From assembly GCA_033795365.1 (NCBI GenBank), contig JARYGU010000020.1, forward strand, positions 42,541-106,540: a stretch of DNA of 64,000 bases, written 5' to 3'. This DNA is from JARYGU01 sp033795365. GTDB lineage: Bacteria; Pseudomonadota; Alphaproteobacteria; Rhizobiales; Rhizobiaceae. The position numbers were made by a program, and so were the translations under genes. Numbering within the stretch: the first letter of the stretch is position 1; every line of letters begins with the position of its first letter. Below the pieces are notes generated by a model. The model saw only the letters and a list, made by a program, of their open reading frames with translations. It had not been told where the DNA came from and ran no database searches. Shown here piece by piece: positions 49,863 to 58,100 of this stretch.

Positions 49863-50273
49863 ATGGCACTTGGGCGCATGCTTACCCTTGCCCGTTCCGA
49901 CGGCGAGGGCGGTTTTAATCTCGTCTGCGTCACGGAGGCGCGGTCGCTCGAAATCAACAATGAAGAGATCGACATCACCAAGCCAAACTGCACCGACCCA
50001 GGCTCCAAGCTCGTTCTGGCGCTGATGTACGGCGTGCAGTCGATCCGGTTCACCGGGGCCGGCGCCTTTGTCAACACTGCCACGATGAAGGTCGTCTCGG
50101 CCGACGCCGTCAACCAGGTCATCGAGACCTATCAGGTATCGGTGCCTGACGTCGGCACTTTCGAGGGCGACATGCTGATCTCTATGACGTTCTCGGGCGA
50201 CAAGTCGAACGAGCTGCAGTCCGACCTTCGCTGCGCGATGCAGGGTCAGGTCCTCTTCGAGGCGGCGGCGTAA
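49863..50273 (+). CDS. Major tail tube protein
   Basis: A 136-residue beta-rich protein (MLTLARSDGEGGFNLVCVTE; LALMYGVQSIRFTGAGAFVN; GDMLISMTFSGDKSNELQSD) with the strand pattern of TP901-1/lambda-V type tail tubes. It precedes the G/GT chaperones. Confidence 0.82.
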   Translation: MALGRMLTLARSDGEGGFNLVCVTEARSLEINNEEIDITKPNCTDPGSKLVLALMYGVQSIRFTGAGAFVNTATMKVVSADAVNQVIETYQVSVPDVGTFEGDMLISMTFSGDKSNELQSDLRCAMQGQVLFEAAA

Positions 50274-50274
50274 C

Positions 50275-50679
50275 ATGGCCGAACCAGCTAACACCCTTCG
50301 CGGCGAAGCCGATGTCCGGATCGGCAAGATCGATTTCCGGATCGAAGTGACCTTCGAGAAGCTGATCAAGCTCTCGCAGGCGATCAAGGCGCGAACGATG
50401 GACGAGATCTATGTGCGCCTGCTCGGCTTCGAGCCGGTCGCGGTCGCCTGTGCCGTACGGACACTGATTGTCGAGGACGATCAGGATCGGGCATCCGCCG
50501 TCTGCGCGAGAGTTCTCGCCAGCGACAACATCTCCGCGGCGGATGCCGAGGGATGGCGCGGCAGCATCGAGGCCGCTTTCGCGGGGCATATCCACGCCGG
50601 CGAGAAGCATCGCGACACCCGCTCTGCCCATGAGATCGCCGAGGAGGCCGTCCTGGGAAAGCCGGCAAGCCCTTCCTGA
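50275..50679 (+). CDS. Tail assembly chaperone G
   Basis: A 134-residue protein: EADVRIGKIDFRIEVTFEKL, IKLSQAIKARTMDEIYVRLL, ending EEAVLGKPASPS. It matches tail assembly chaperones of GTA/lambda-like phages, which coat the tape measure during tail assembly. The zero-frame product ends 18 bases after a GGGAAAG slippery site that yields the longer GT form. Confidence 0.82.
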   Translation: MAEPANTLRGEADVRIGKIDFRIEVTFEKLIKLSQAIKARTMDEIYVRLLGFEPVAVACAVRTLIVEDDQDRASAVCARVLASDNISAADAEGWRGSIEAAFAGHIHAGEKHRDTRSAHEIAEEAVLGKPASPS

Positions 50680-50951
50680 TCGACGACTACGTCAGGATGC
50701 TGTTTCGGATCGCGGTTGCGCCGCACCGCCTCGCATGGTCGCCGGCCACCTTCTGGCGGGCGACTGCGACGGAATTCGAGATGGCGCTGGAAGGGCTGTC
50801 CGGCAAGTTCCACTCCGGTTCATTCATCAGCCGGGAAGAAGTCAGGCGCATCGCCGCGGCGTTCGGCAAGCGGCGCTCGCTCAAGGAAAATCCCAACGCG
50901 AAGCTTCTTAGTGAGGCTTCCTTGCCCAAGGTGAGGAACGCGGCTGGTTAA
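50275..50951 (+). CDS. Tail assembly chaperone GT, -1 frameshift product
   Basis: Translation of G to codon 129, then -1 slip at 50655-50661 and continuation in the second frame, gives about 225 residues. The T part (FLIDDYVRMLFRIAVAPHRL; SPATFWRATATEFEMALEGL) resembles lambda T, and in lambda the T domain contacts the tail tube protein. An ATG at 50697 lies inside this frame and need not be used. The C-terminus (SLPKVRNAAG) seems altered by the toxin-antitoxin insertion: the likely original end is found at 51604-51633. Confidence 0.8.
50655..50661 (+). other. Programmed -1 ribosomal frameshift site GGGAAAG
   Basis: The zero frame reads G-GGA-AAG, the same heptamer in the same phase as in lambda G-T. 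After a -1 slip the new frame is open (AGKPFLIDDYVRMLFRIAVA) through to 50951. Confidence 0.85.
50905..50936. repeat. Left copy of imperfect direct repeat flanking the toxin-antitoxin cassette
   Basis: Matches 51604-51634 as TTCT-Y-AGTGA-NN-CTTC-M-TTGCC(C)AAGGTGAG, with one indel and about four mismatches. In this copy the frame continues past the old stop. Confidence 0.65.
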
Positions 50952-51244
50952 GCCGCCTTATGCACCGAAGTAACCGTAAGCTGCAGACCAAGCGCTTTCA
51001 TCACTCCCAGCAGGGTCGAGAGCTTGGGATCGCCCTTGTCGCTGAGGGACTTGTAAAGTGCCTCACGGGTGATTCCGGCTTCCTTGGCAACACCGGTCAT
51101 ACCCTTTGCTTTAGCGATATTGCCGAGTGCAATCGCAATGTCTTTGGTGTCCCCGTCTTCAAAGGCGATTTCGAGATATTCTTGGATCGCCTCGTCACTT
51201 GTGAGGAGTTCGGTGGGGTCCCAGGGTTTGGTTTCGATAGCCAT
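50948..51244 (-). CDS. HigA-like antitoxin
   Basis: A 98-residue HTH antitoxin of the addiction-module-antidote type: DTKDIAIALGNIAKAKGMTG, VAKEAGITREALYKSLSDKG, NPKLSTLLGV-like GDPKLSTLLGVMKALGL. Binds and neutralises the toxin and represses the operon. It begins one base before the toxin stop ends and its stop overlaps the GT stop by three bases on the opposite strand. Confidence 0.9.
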   Translation of the reverse strand: MAIETKPWDPTELLTSDEAIQEYLEIAFEDGDTKDIAIALGNIAKAKGMTGVAKEAGITREALYKSLSDKGDPKLSTLLGVMKALGLQLTVTSVHKAA

Positions 51245-51532
51245 TCAGACCTCCTTTGCCATTTCGATGGCCTTCTTGATGTCGTTCTGCTGGGTGCTCT
51301 TGTCGCCGCCCGACAGAAGGATGACGACTTCTTCGTCACGCTTGATGAAATAGACCCGATAGCCAGGGCCGTGATCGATGCGAAGCTCACCGATGCCGCT
51401 GAAGAATTTGGTATCGCCAAACAGGCCGTAGGAAAGACGATCAATCCGCTTCTGGATACGAAGCTGAGCGCTGCGGTCTTTCAGTGACTTGAGCCAGTTG
51501 GAAAAAACGTCTGTCTGGCGAACTTCGATCAT
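51245..51532 (-). CDS. RelE/HigB-type toxin
   Basis: A 95-residue killer protein: EVRQTDVFSNWLKSLKDRSA, FGDTKFFSGIGELRIDHGPG, YRVYFIKRDEEVVILLSGGD. This subfamily cleaves mRNA at the ribosome. The toxin is first in the operon, as in higBA. The pair is transcribed against the late operon, so it should be expressed in the lysogen. Confidence 0.92.
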   Translation of the reverse strand: MIEVRQTDVFSNWLKSLKDRSAQLRIQKRIDRLSYGLFGDTKFFSGIGELRIDHGPGYRVYFIKRDEEVVILLSGGDKSTQQNDIKKAIEMAKEV

Positions 51533-51542
51533 GCGTGATCTT

Positions 51543-51590
51543 TAGATTACATCGTGGCTGAGGTCAAGAAGTTTGTGAACTATAGATTAC
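51543..51590 (-). promoter_or_regulatory. Toxin-antitoxin promoter with paired TAGATTAC repeats
   Basis: TAGATTAC occurs at 51543-51550 and 51583-51590, 40 bases apart. On the minus strand TTGACC (51562-51567 region) with TAAAGA 17 bases downstream forms a promoter just before the toxin ATG. The repeats are likely antitoxin binding sites. Confidence 0.5.
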
Positions 51591-51603
51591 ACCATGTGTC
51601 AAA

Positions 51604-51635
51604 TTCTCAGTGAAACTTCATTGCCAAGGTGAGCC
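51604..51635. repeat. Right copy of the direct repeat: orphan end of gene T
   Basis: Read in frame this copy gives LSETSLPR and a stop, followed three bases later by the tape measure ATG. This is the expected original junction between gene T and the tape measure gene, displaced by the inserted cassette. Confidence 0.6.
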
Positions 51636-51636
51636 G

Positions 51637-53448
51637 ATGACCCGGCCCGATATTCCAGTCACAATCAGCGGCAATCCACGCGGGTTTGAAAGCGCTCTGG
51701 CGCGGGTGCGAGCGATGGCGCGCACGAGCGCCACCGATATCGCCGCATCCTTTATGCGCCTGAGAGGGTTGGCGGGCGGGGCCGCTGGCCTTGCCGGCGC
51801 CCTCGGATTGACAGCTGCCGTCGGCGCTGCGCGCGATGCCTCGCGTGCTATTGCGGAGGTCGGGGACGCCGCTCGCCGTGCCGGTGTTGATGTCCGGTCG
51901 TTTCAGGAGCTGAAGTTCGTCGCCGAGCAGAACCGGATCAACGTCGATGCTCTGACGGACGGTCTGAAAGAGCTTAGCCTCCGCGCCGACGAATTCATCG
52001 TGACGGGAGGCGGTTCGGCGGCGGAAGCGTTCCAGCGTCTCGGCTATTCCGCCGATGAACTGAAAGGGAAACTTGAAAACCCGTCGGCGCTCTTCACCGA
52101 AATCATCAGCAAACTGGAGCGGATGGATAAGGCCGCGCAAATCCGCATCCTCGACGAGGTGTTCGGCGGGACGGGTGGCGAGCAGTTCCTGCAGATCATC
52201 GGTCAGGGGGAGCAGGCGATCCGCGACCAGATCAAGGCGGCGAACGATCTCGGTATCGTTATGGACGAGGACCTGATCAGGAAGGCGGAAGATCTCGATC
52301 GTCGTTTCAACCTGATCAGCCAGACCGTCGGCACAGCTCTCAAGAGCGCGATTGTGTCGGCGGCCGATAGTCTGGCCGAGTTTATCGACGGCTTCCGTGC
52401 TTTCGAAAACCAACGGACCAACACGTTGCAGAACAAGCAGGCCGAACTTGGTCTTCGGCGTCTTGAGCTTGAAAACAACATGCTCGCGGCACAAGGAAAT
52501 AGCTCACTCAGCGATCGCAATCGTACTCGTGCTATAGGTCAATACAAACAGCAGCTTGCTGATCTGGCCAAAGAAGAAGCGCAAGTCGTCGCTGCGTTGA
52601 GTGCTCGCCCGGCCCCAATGGATCGCACAGCTTCAAGGGAGTGGACGCCGCCGTCGAGGAATATCAACGGGGGTGGTAGCGGTCGCGGGCGATCCGGTTC
52701 CGCGGCATCGGCCGACCGGGAGGCGCAAGCTTTCGAGCGCGTCATCGCCGCCCTTCGCGACGAGATCGCCGTAATGGGCCTTTCGGAGAAGGATCGGGAG
52801 CGGGTCAACGCCCTCCGGCAGGCCGGCGTCACCGCCGCTTCCGACGAAGGCAAGCAGATCCTTGAACTGATCGACATCAAACAGCGCCAGGCCGAGGCGG
52901 AAAAGCAGGTACAGGAAGCGCGCGAGCGCGGTATCGAAGCCGCGGAACAGCTCGGCCAGACCCTCGACGATCAGATGTTGCGTATCATCGACGGGACATT
53001 CGACGCGCGCGACGCCGTCGCCGCCCTGGTGCAGGAGCTCATCAACGCGTCCACCAACGGCAAGGGTCTCTTCGGCTCGCTATTCGGCGCCATCGCCGGC
53101 GGCTTCTCGCCCCAGCCAAGCTTCAGCACGAATACCACGCTTGGCGGCTTTCTCGGCTATGGCGGTGCGAGGGCCGGCGGCGGCGACGTTTCGCCCGGGC
53201 GTATCTACAGGATCAATGAATACGAGGACGAGCTCTTCGCGCCGACGAACCACGGCCGCATTGTTGCGCCGAGCAAGCTCGGCAATTCCGGTCCTGCCGC
53301 CGACGGCGGACGGTCCGTTCTGGAGGTAAGGCTCGGCGACGGGCTTGTCGCCAATATCCTGCAGCAGAGCGCGGACCAGAGCATTGAGCTGATCCGCGGG
53401 AACAACCAGGCACAGGCGAACTATCGCCAGAACGGCGGGGAGTTCTGA
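51637..53448 (+). CDS. Tail tape measure protein
   Basis: A 603-residue protein (start ATG 51637, AAGGTGAG upstream). N-terminal PVTISGNPRGFESALARVRA, helical segments with a hydrophobic stretch (about 45-65, LRGLAGGAAGLAGALGLTAA), coiled coils (about 210-300 and 350-450), and a C-terminal region ending in a disordered, Gly-rich part and FSPGRIYRINEYEDELFAPT-like sequence. It sets tail length; short for a siphovirus, predicting a tail of roughly 90-100 nm by the usual residue-length relation. Confidence 0.88.
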   Translation: MTRPDIPVTISGNPRGFESALARVRAMARTSATDIAASFMRLRGLAGGAAGLAGALGLTAAVGAARDASRAIAEVGDAARRAGVDVRSFQELKFVAEQNRINVDALTDGLKELSLRADEFIVTGGGSAAEAFQRLGYSADELKGKLENPSALFTEIISKLERMDKAAQIRILDEVFGGTGGEQFLQIIGQGEQAIRDQIKAANDLGIVMDEDLIRKAEDLDRRFNLISQTVGTALKSAIVSAADSLAEFIDGFRAFENQRTNTLQNKQAELGLRRLELENNMLAAQGNSSLSDRNRTRAIGQYKQQLADLAKEEAQVVAALSARPAPMDRTASREWTPPSRNINGGGSGRGRSGSAASADREAQAFERVIAALRDEIAVMGLSEKDRERVNALRQAGVTAASDEGKQILELIDIKQRQAEAEKQVQEARERGIEAAEQLGQTLDDQMLRIIDGTFDARDAVAALVQELINASTNGKGLFGSLFGAIAGGFSPQPSFSTNTTLGGFLGYGGARAGGGDVSPGRIYRINEYEDELFAPTNHGRIVAPSKLGNSGPAADGGRSVLEVRLGDGLVANILQQSADQSIELIRGNNQAQANYRQNGGEF

Positions 53449-54107
53449 TGGCCGCGTCGATCATCACCCTGCCGAACGTCATCTACAGCCAGTCGAACTT
53501 CAATCCCGTCAGGCCCGGCGACGTCAACCAGATGGAAGGCCGGCGCACCGAAAGCCAGTTGTCCGGCACTCCCTACTGGACGATGCAGCTCACGGCCGAG
53601 AAGCTGACGACAGTCGAGGCGGCTTTGTTCGACGCGTTCATGATGGACGCCGATGACGGTTGCCTTATAGAGGCATACGATCCGCATCGGCCGCGCCCGA
53701 TCGCCTATCAGGGCAGCCAGCCGCTTTCGGGCGTGAAGGCAGGCGGCGACGCCTTCAACGGCGATGGCGCACTGCAGTCGATCACGAACAGCAGGACGAT
53801 CGTCGTCAACGGGTTGCCTTCAGGCTTCAGGCTTTCGCCCGGCGACTATGTAGAGGTCCGCAAATCGACCTATCTGCGCTCGCTGCACCGCATCCGTCAG
53901 GCCGCAACGGCAAGTGCCGCCGGAGTGGTGACGCTCAGCATCCGCTTTCCGCTCGACCTGCAGAACTTCACGCTGCCTTGCACGGTTCGTTTTGAGAAGC
54001 CCTCCTGTCTGATGATGATCGACAAGGGGAGCTACAGCCTTCCGAAGACCTGGCCGAACTATACCGCCAGCTTCGCCGCCACGGAGTTCTTTCCGAATGA
54101 GCCTTGA
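53448..54107 (+). CDS. Minor tail protein (gpM position)
   Basis: A 219-residue beta-rich protein: ITLPNVIYSQSNFNPVRPGD, YWTMQLTAEKLTTVEAALFD and a C-terminal KPSCLMMIDKGSYSLPKTWP. Similar proteins follow the tape measure in rhizobial phages and act at the tail tip. Overlaps by TGATG with the tape measure and by 11 bases with the next gene. Confidence 0.7.
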   Translation: MAASIITLPNVIYSQSNFNPVRPGDVNQMEGRRTESQLSGTPYWTMQLTAEKLTTVEAALFDAFMMDADDGCLIEAYDPHRPRPIAYQGSQPLSGVKAGGDAFNGDGALQSITNSRTIVVNGLPSGFRLSPGDYVEVRKSTYLRSLHRIRQAATASAAGVVTLSIRFPLDLQNFTLPCTVRFEKPSCLMMIDKGSYSLPKTWPNYTASFAATEFFPNEP

Positions 54108-54678
54108 TCCCGCAGTCCAGACCGTCGTCGACAAGGGTCGCATCGTTCGCCTCGATCTCATCCGCTTCGATCTGCCGGGCAAATCCGTCGGCTATCATCG
54201 CGGCGGCAGACCCTACACATTCAACGGCCTGACCTATCTGCCGAACCGATTCCTCCAGATGGGCAGCGCGTCGAGCGCGCTTGGCATCGCCGTGACGACG
54301 CGGACGGTCGTATTCTCGGACATCCCGACCGAGAACGTCGACGACGCGATCGCCCGGATAGAGGAGTTCGACTATCTCAACGCGCCGGTGATCATCTCGC
54401 ATCTGGCCGGTGACCCGGATACCGATACCGTTCTAGGCGTGCTGGCTTCCACGCTCTATGAGATCGACAGCGTCCGTTACAATCACGGCCCGCTGAGCGG
54501 ATCGGAACGCACGCTCACGATATCGATCGACCTGCAGCCTCCCGGCCGCTCCGCGCGCGGCTCTACCGGGGTCAAGCGCAGCCAGGCCGAACAGCAGTTC
54601 GACAACGACCCCGATGATACGAGCCTCGAATATGTGGCGACGATCGGATCCGTGCCCGAGGAATGGGGGCAGAGGTAA
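54097..54678 (+). CDS. Minor tail protein (gpL position, DUF2163-like)
   Basis: A 193-residue protein: DKGRIVRLDLIRFDLPGKSV, YTFNGLTYLPNRFLQMGSAS, TLYEIDSVRYNHGPLSGSER. Pattern recalls the DUF2163/baseplate hub group of gene transfer agents. In lambda the gene here (L) carries an iron-sulfur cluster; no Cys residues are present in this protein, so it differs. Confidence 0.65.
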   Translation: MSLDPAVQTVVDKGRIVRLDLIRFDLPGKSVGYHRGGRPYTFNGLTYLPNRFLQMGSASSALGIAVTTRTVVFSDIPTENVDDAIARIEEFDYLNAPVIISHLAGDPDTDTVLGVLASTLYEIDSVRYNHGPLSGSERTLTISIDLQPPGRSARGSTGVKRSQAEQQFDNDPDDTSLEYVATIGSVPEEWGQR

Positions 54679-54680
54679 CC

Positions 54681-55094
54681 ATGAACCGCTTTCGCATAGT
54701 CGAGGCCACGCTCGCGCGTGAGCTTGCGACGCCCTATGCCTATGGCACGCCGGAGAAATCCGATTGCTTCATGACGGGCTGCGCGCTGGTCGATGCCCTT
54801 GAAGGGACCGATCTCGTCAGCAAATACCGCGGGACCTACAACAGCCTTGCCGGGGCACAGCGCGCACTCCGCCGGCGCGGTTTCAAGAGCCTCGTCGATT
54901 TCTGGTCCGCCGAGCTTGGCCGGCATGCAGTCGGCGGCGCCATGGCCCGCTTCGGCGATCTCGTCATCCTGCGGCTTGCCGACGGCGCCGAACATGTCGG
55001 CGTCTGCCTGGGCGCCCGTTTCGTCACGAAAACCGAGAACGGCCGGAGCGACCACGGCCTTTCCGATGTCATCGCCGTCTTTCACCTCGGATGA
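54681..55094 (+). CDS. NlpC/P60-like tail tip peptidase (DUF6950-like)
   Basis: A 137-residue protein with candidate catalytic Cys in GTPEKSDCFMTGCALVDALE and His in GAEHVGVCLGARFVT, the order of NlpC/P60 peptidases such as lambda K, which opens peptidoglycan for DNA entry. A GGAGG-like AGAGG precedes ATG 54681. Confidence 0.75.
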   Translation: MNRFRIVEATLARELATPYAYGTPEKSDCFMTGCALVDALEGTDLVSKYRGTYNSLAGAQRALRRRGFKSLVDFWSAELGRHAVGGAMARFGDLVILRLADGAEHVGVCLGARFVTKTENGRSDHGLSDVIAVFHLG

Positions 55095-55103
55095 GCTTCT
55101 GAA

Positions 55104-58100
55104 ATGATCATTTCTGGGATCGCCGCTGCCATCAGCGGTGCGCTTTTTGCCGGCTCTGCGCTTGCGACCTCGCTGATCGGCGGCGCGCTGACCTTCGGTC
55201 TGCAACTCGGCATGAAGTATCTCAACCGGCCGAAGAAGCAGAAATACGCCGCGGTACAGGGCGAGGTGCAATTCGGCGCCGACGTGCCGGTCGGAACGCT
55301 CTTCGGGACCGGCCTCGTCGCCGGGCATCGTTGGTTCTATGCGAAATGGGGAAGCGGCAACAAGGTCAATGCCGACGTCTTCGGCCTGGCCAACGGCTGG
55401 TGCGACGGCCTCGAGCCCTATGTCTATTTCTACGGCGAGAAACACAACCTCGTCGAGCGCGACCCGATCGGCGGCGAGGCGGCGCATTACGGCATAGAGG
55501 GTTTCGGCAACCGCGTCTCGATCCGCTTCTATGATGGCCGGCCGGGACAGCCCGCGGACATGAAGCTGGTCAACGACACGGCCAATCTCGGCAAGACGTG
55601 GAAGGCGACCAGCGTCGCGGCGGGCATGGCCTATGTCGTCGTCGAGCGGACATTCAACGCCGACCTCTTCGACAAGGGCCGGCCGGAATTCGAATGGGTG
55701 CTGCGCGGCCTTCGCCTTTACGATCCGCGGAAAGATTCGACCATCGCCGGGGGGGCCGGCCCACACCGGATCGACAATCCGGCGACGTGGCAGCATTCGC
55801 TGAACCCGGCCGTCCAGCGGCTCAATTATCAGCTTGGCCTCAGAGGTATGATCTCCGGGCGCACGATGGTCGGTGAGGGCAAGAGCATCGGGCAGCTCGA
55901 TCTCGGCACCTATTTTGCCGCCATGAACGTCTGCGACAGCCTGCGCAACGGCAAGCCGACCTATCAGTCGTCGATCTGGGTCGATGGCGAAATGGATCAT
56001 ACCGAGATCCTGAAGGAATTCGACGACGCCATGGCAGGCTATGCGCTCAACCGGCGCGGCCTTTCCGGCGTCATCCCCGGCGCTCCGCAGATCCCGGTGC
56101 TTGAAATCACGGCGGACGATATTCCGGTCGATCGCGCAAAGGATGTCCAGCTTCGCAAGTCTGCCTTCGACCTCTACAACTATATTTCGGGGCAGTTCAC
56201 CTCGATCGAAAGCATGTGGAAGCCGGAGAGCCTGTCCCCGGTCTATGTCAATGCCGATATAGCGGCCGATGGCCGGCGCCGGCAGACGGCGAACGACTTC
56301 CTGCAGGTGACCGATCCGGACATCGCGCAGTATCTCCTCAACATCCGTTACCGGCAGAACCGCAAGGGCGGCACGGCGACGGTGCCCGTCAGCCGCCGCG
56401 TCGGCCTTGCCGTACAGGAAGGGGAGTGGGTGACCTTCCGCGGCAAGACCTGGCTTGTCACCGAATGGCAGGTGGACGAGCAGTTTCGCTTCACGCTGAA
56501 GCTCGCCGAGACGGGCGCGGACATCTATGACGATGGCGATATCGAGCCCGGCCCGATCGTCATTCCGCCGACGCAGCCGATCAATCCCTCGCTGCTTTCG
56601 ACGGTGCAGAATTTCGACGTTCAGGCCGGTATGATCAACGGAGCGAGCGGGCATGACGTTCCGTGCCTGCAATTCACCTGGACGCCGCCGGAAGACCCTT
56701 CGATCGTTGCCGTGCGGATATTCTATCGTCAGGCCGAGAGTGCCGACGATCTTCTCGTTACCTGCACCGAACCCGAAAGCGGCAAATTCATTACGACCGA
56801 CGGCATCGTCTCCGGCACGGTCTATAACGCGCGTGCGACGATCACGACGGTGCCAGATCGCCTGAAGACTTTCACGCCGTGGCGGACGACACTGACAGCC
56901 ACCGGCAATATGAATGTGCTGGACGGCTCGATTACGTCGGCAAAAATTGCCGAAGCCGCCGTCACTGCCTCGAAGATCATGGACGAGGCCGTCACGAACC
57001 TGAAGCTTGCCGACGAGGCGGTCTCGACCGCGAAGCTTCAGGTCGGCGCGGTCACCCAGCAGATCATCGCGAACGGGGCCGTGGTTGCCGACAAGATCGC
57101 GAATGCGGCCATCACGATCGCGAAGTTCGCCTCCGGTCTTCGGCCCATCGAGGTGCTTGCGGCTTTGCCCACGACCGGCAACACGGAAGGCCGGCAGGTC
57201 TATCTCACGACCGAAGGCAAGCTCTATCGCTATCACGCGGGCGCCTGGACGGCTGCGATGGACGCAGACGACATCGAGGGCACGCTGTCCAATGCCCAGA
57301 TAGAGAGCCTTGCGGCGTCGAAGATCACCGGTCAGCTCACCAATTCGCAGATCGCCGACCTTGCGGCAGCGAAGATATCTGGTCAGCTGACGAACGCACA
57401 GATCGCCGATATCGCTGCGGCCAAGCTCACTGGCACACTCGTCTCATCGCAGATCGCCGATGGCGCGATGACGATTGCCAAGTTTGCTTCCAGCCTGCGG
57501 CCGGTCGAGGTGCTGGCGGCTTTGCCTTCGACAGGCAACAGCGAGGGCCGGCAGGTCTTCCTGACCACGGACGGCAAGCTCTACCGGTATCACGCGGGCG
57601 CGTGGACGGCTGCGATTGACGCAGACGACATCGAGGGCACGCTGTCCAATGCTCAGATCGAGAGCCTTGCGGCGTCGAAGATCACCGGCCAGTTGGCCGA
57701 TGCTCAGATTGCGGCCGTTGCTGCCACCAAGGTGACCGGGCAGATCACGTCGACGCAGATATCGGACAACGCGATCTCGACGCCGAAGCTTGCCGCAGGT
57801 GCCATAACGACGGCGAAGATTGCCGCAGGCGCGGTCACCGCAGATGAGATCGCGGCGAACGCGGTCACCGCCGCCAAGATACAGGCTGGCGCCGTAGAGG
57901 CTGCGAAGATCGCGGCAGGCGCTGTCGTCGCCGACAAGATCGCCGCCGGCGCCGTCACGACTGCGAAGCTGGATGCGCTCGCGGTCACGGCGGACAAGCT
58001 GGCTGCAAATTCGGTTGTTGCAGGCAAGATCGCGGCGGCTGCTGTGTCAGCTACCGAAATTGTCGCCGGGGCCATCACCGCCGGAAAGCTGGCCGTCGTC

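Noticed and set aside
50697..50951. Independent gene T starting at ATG 50697
   Set aside because: The frame is open upstream to the GGGAAAG slippery site, and the tail-chaperone family is made by frameshift, so a separate start is unnecessary.
54483..57236. 917-codon minus-strand frame over the tail tip genes
   Set aside because: Antisense shadow of the J-like gene with no recognisable domain.
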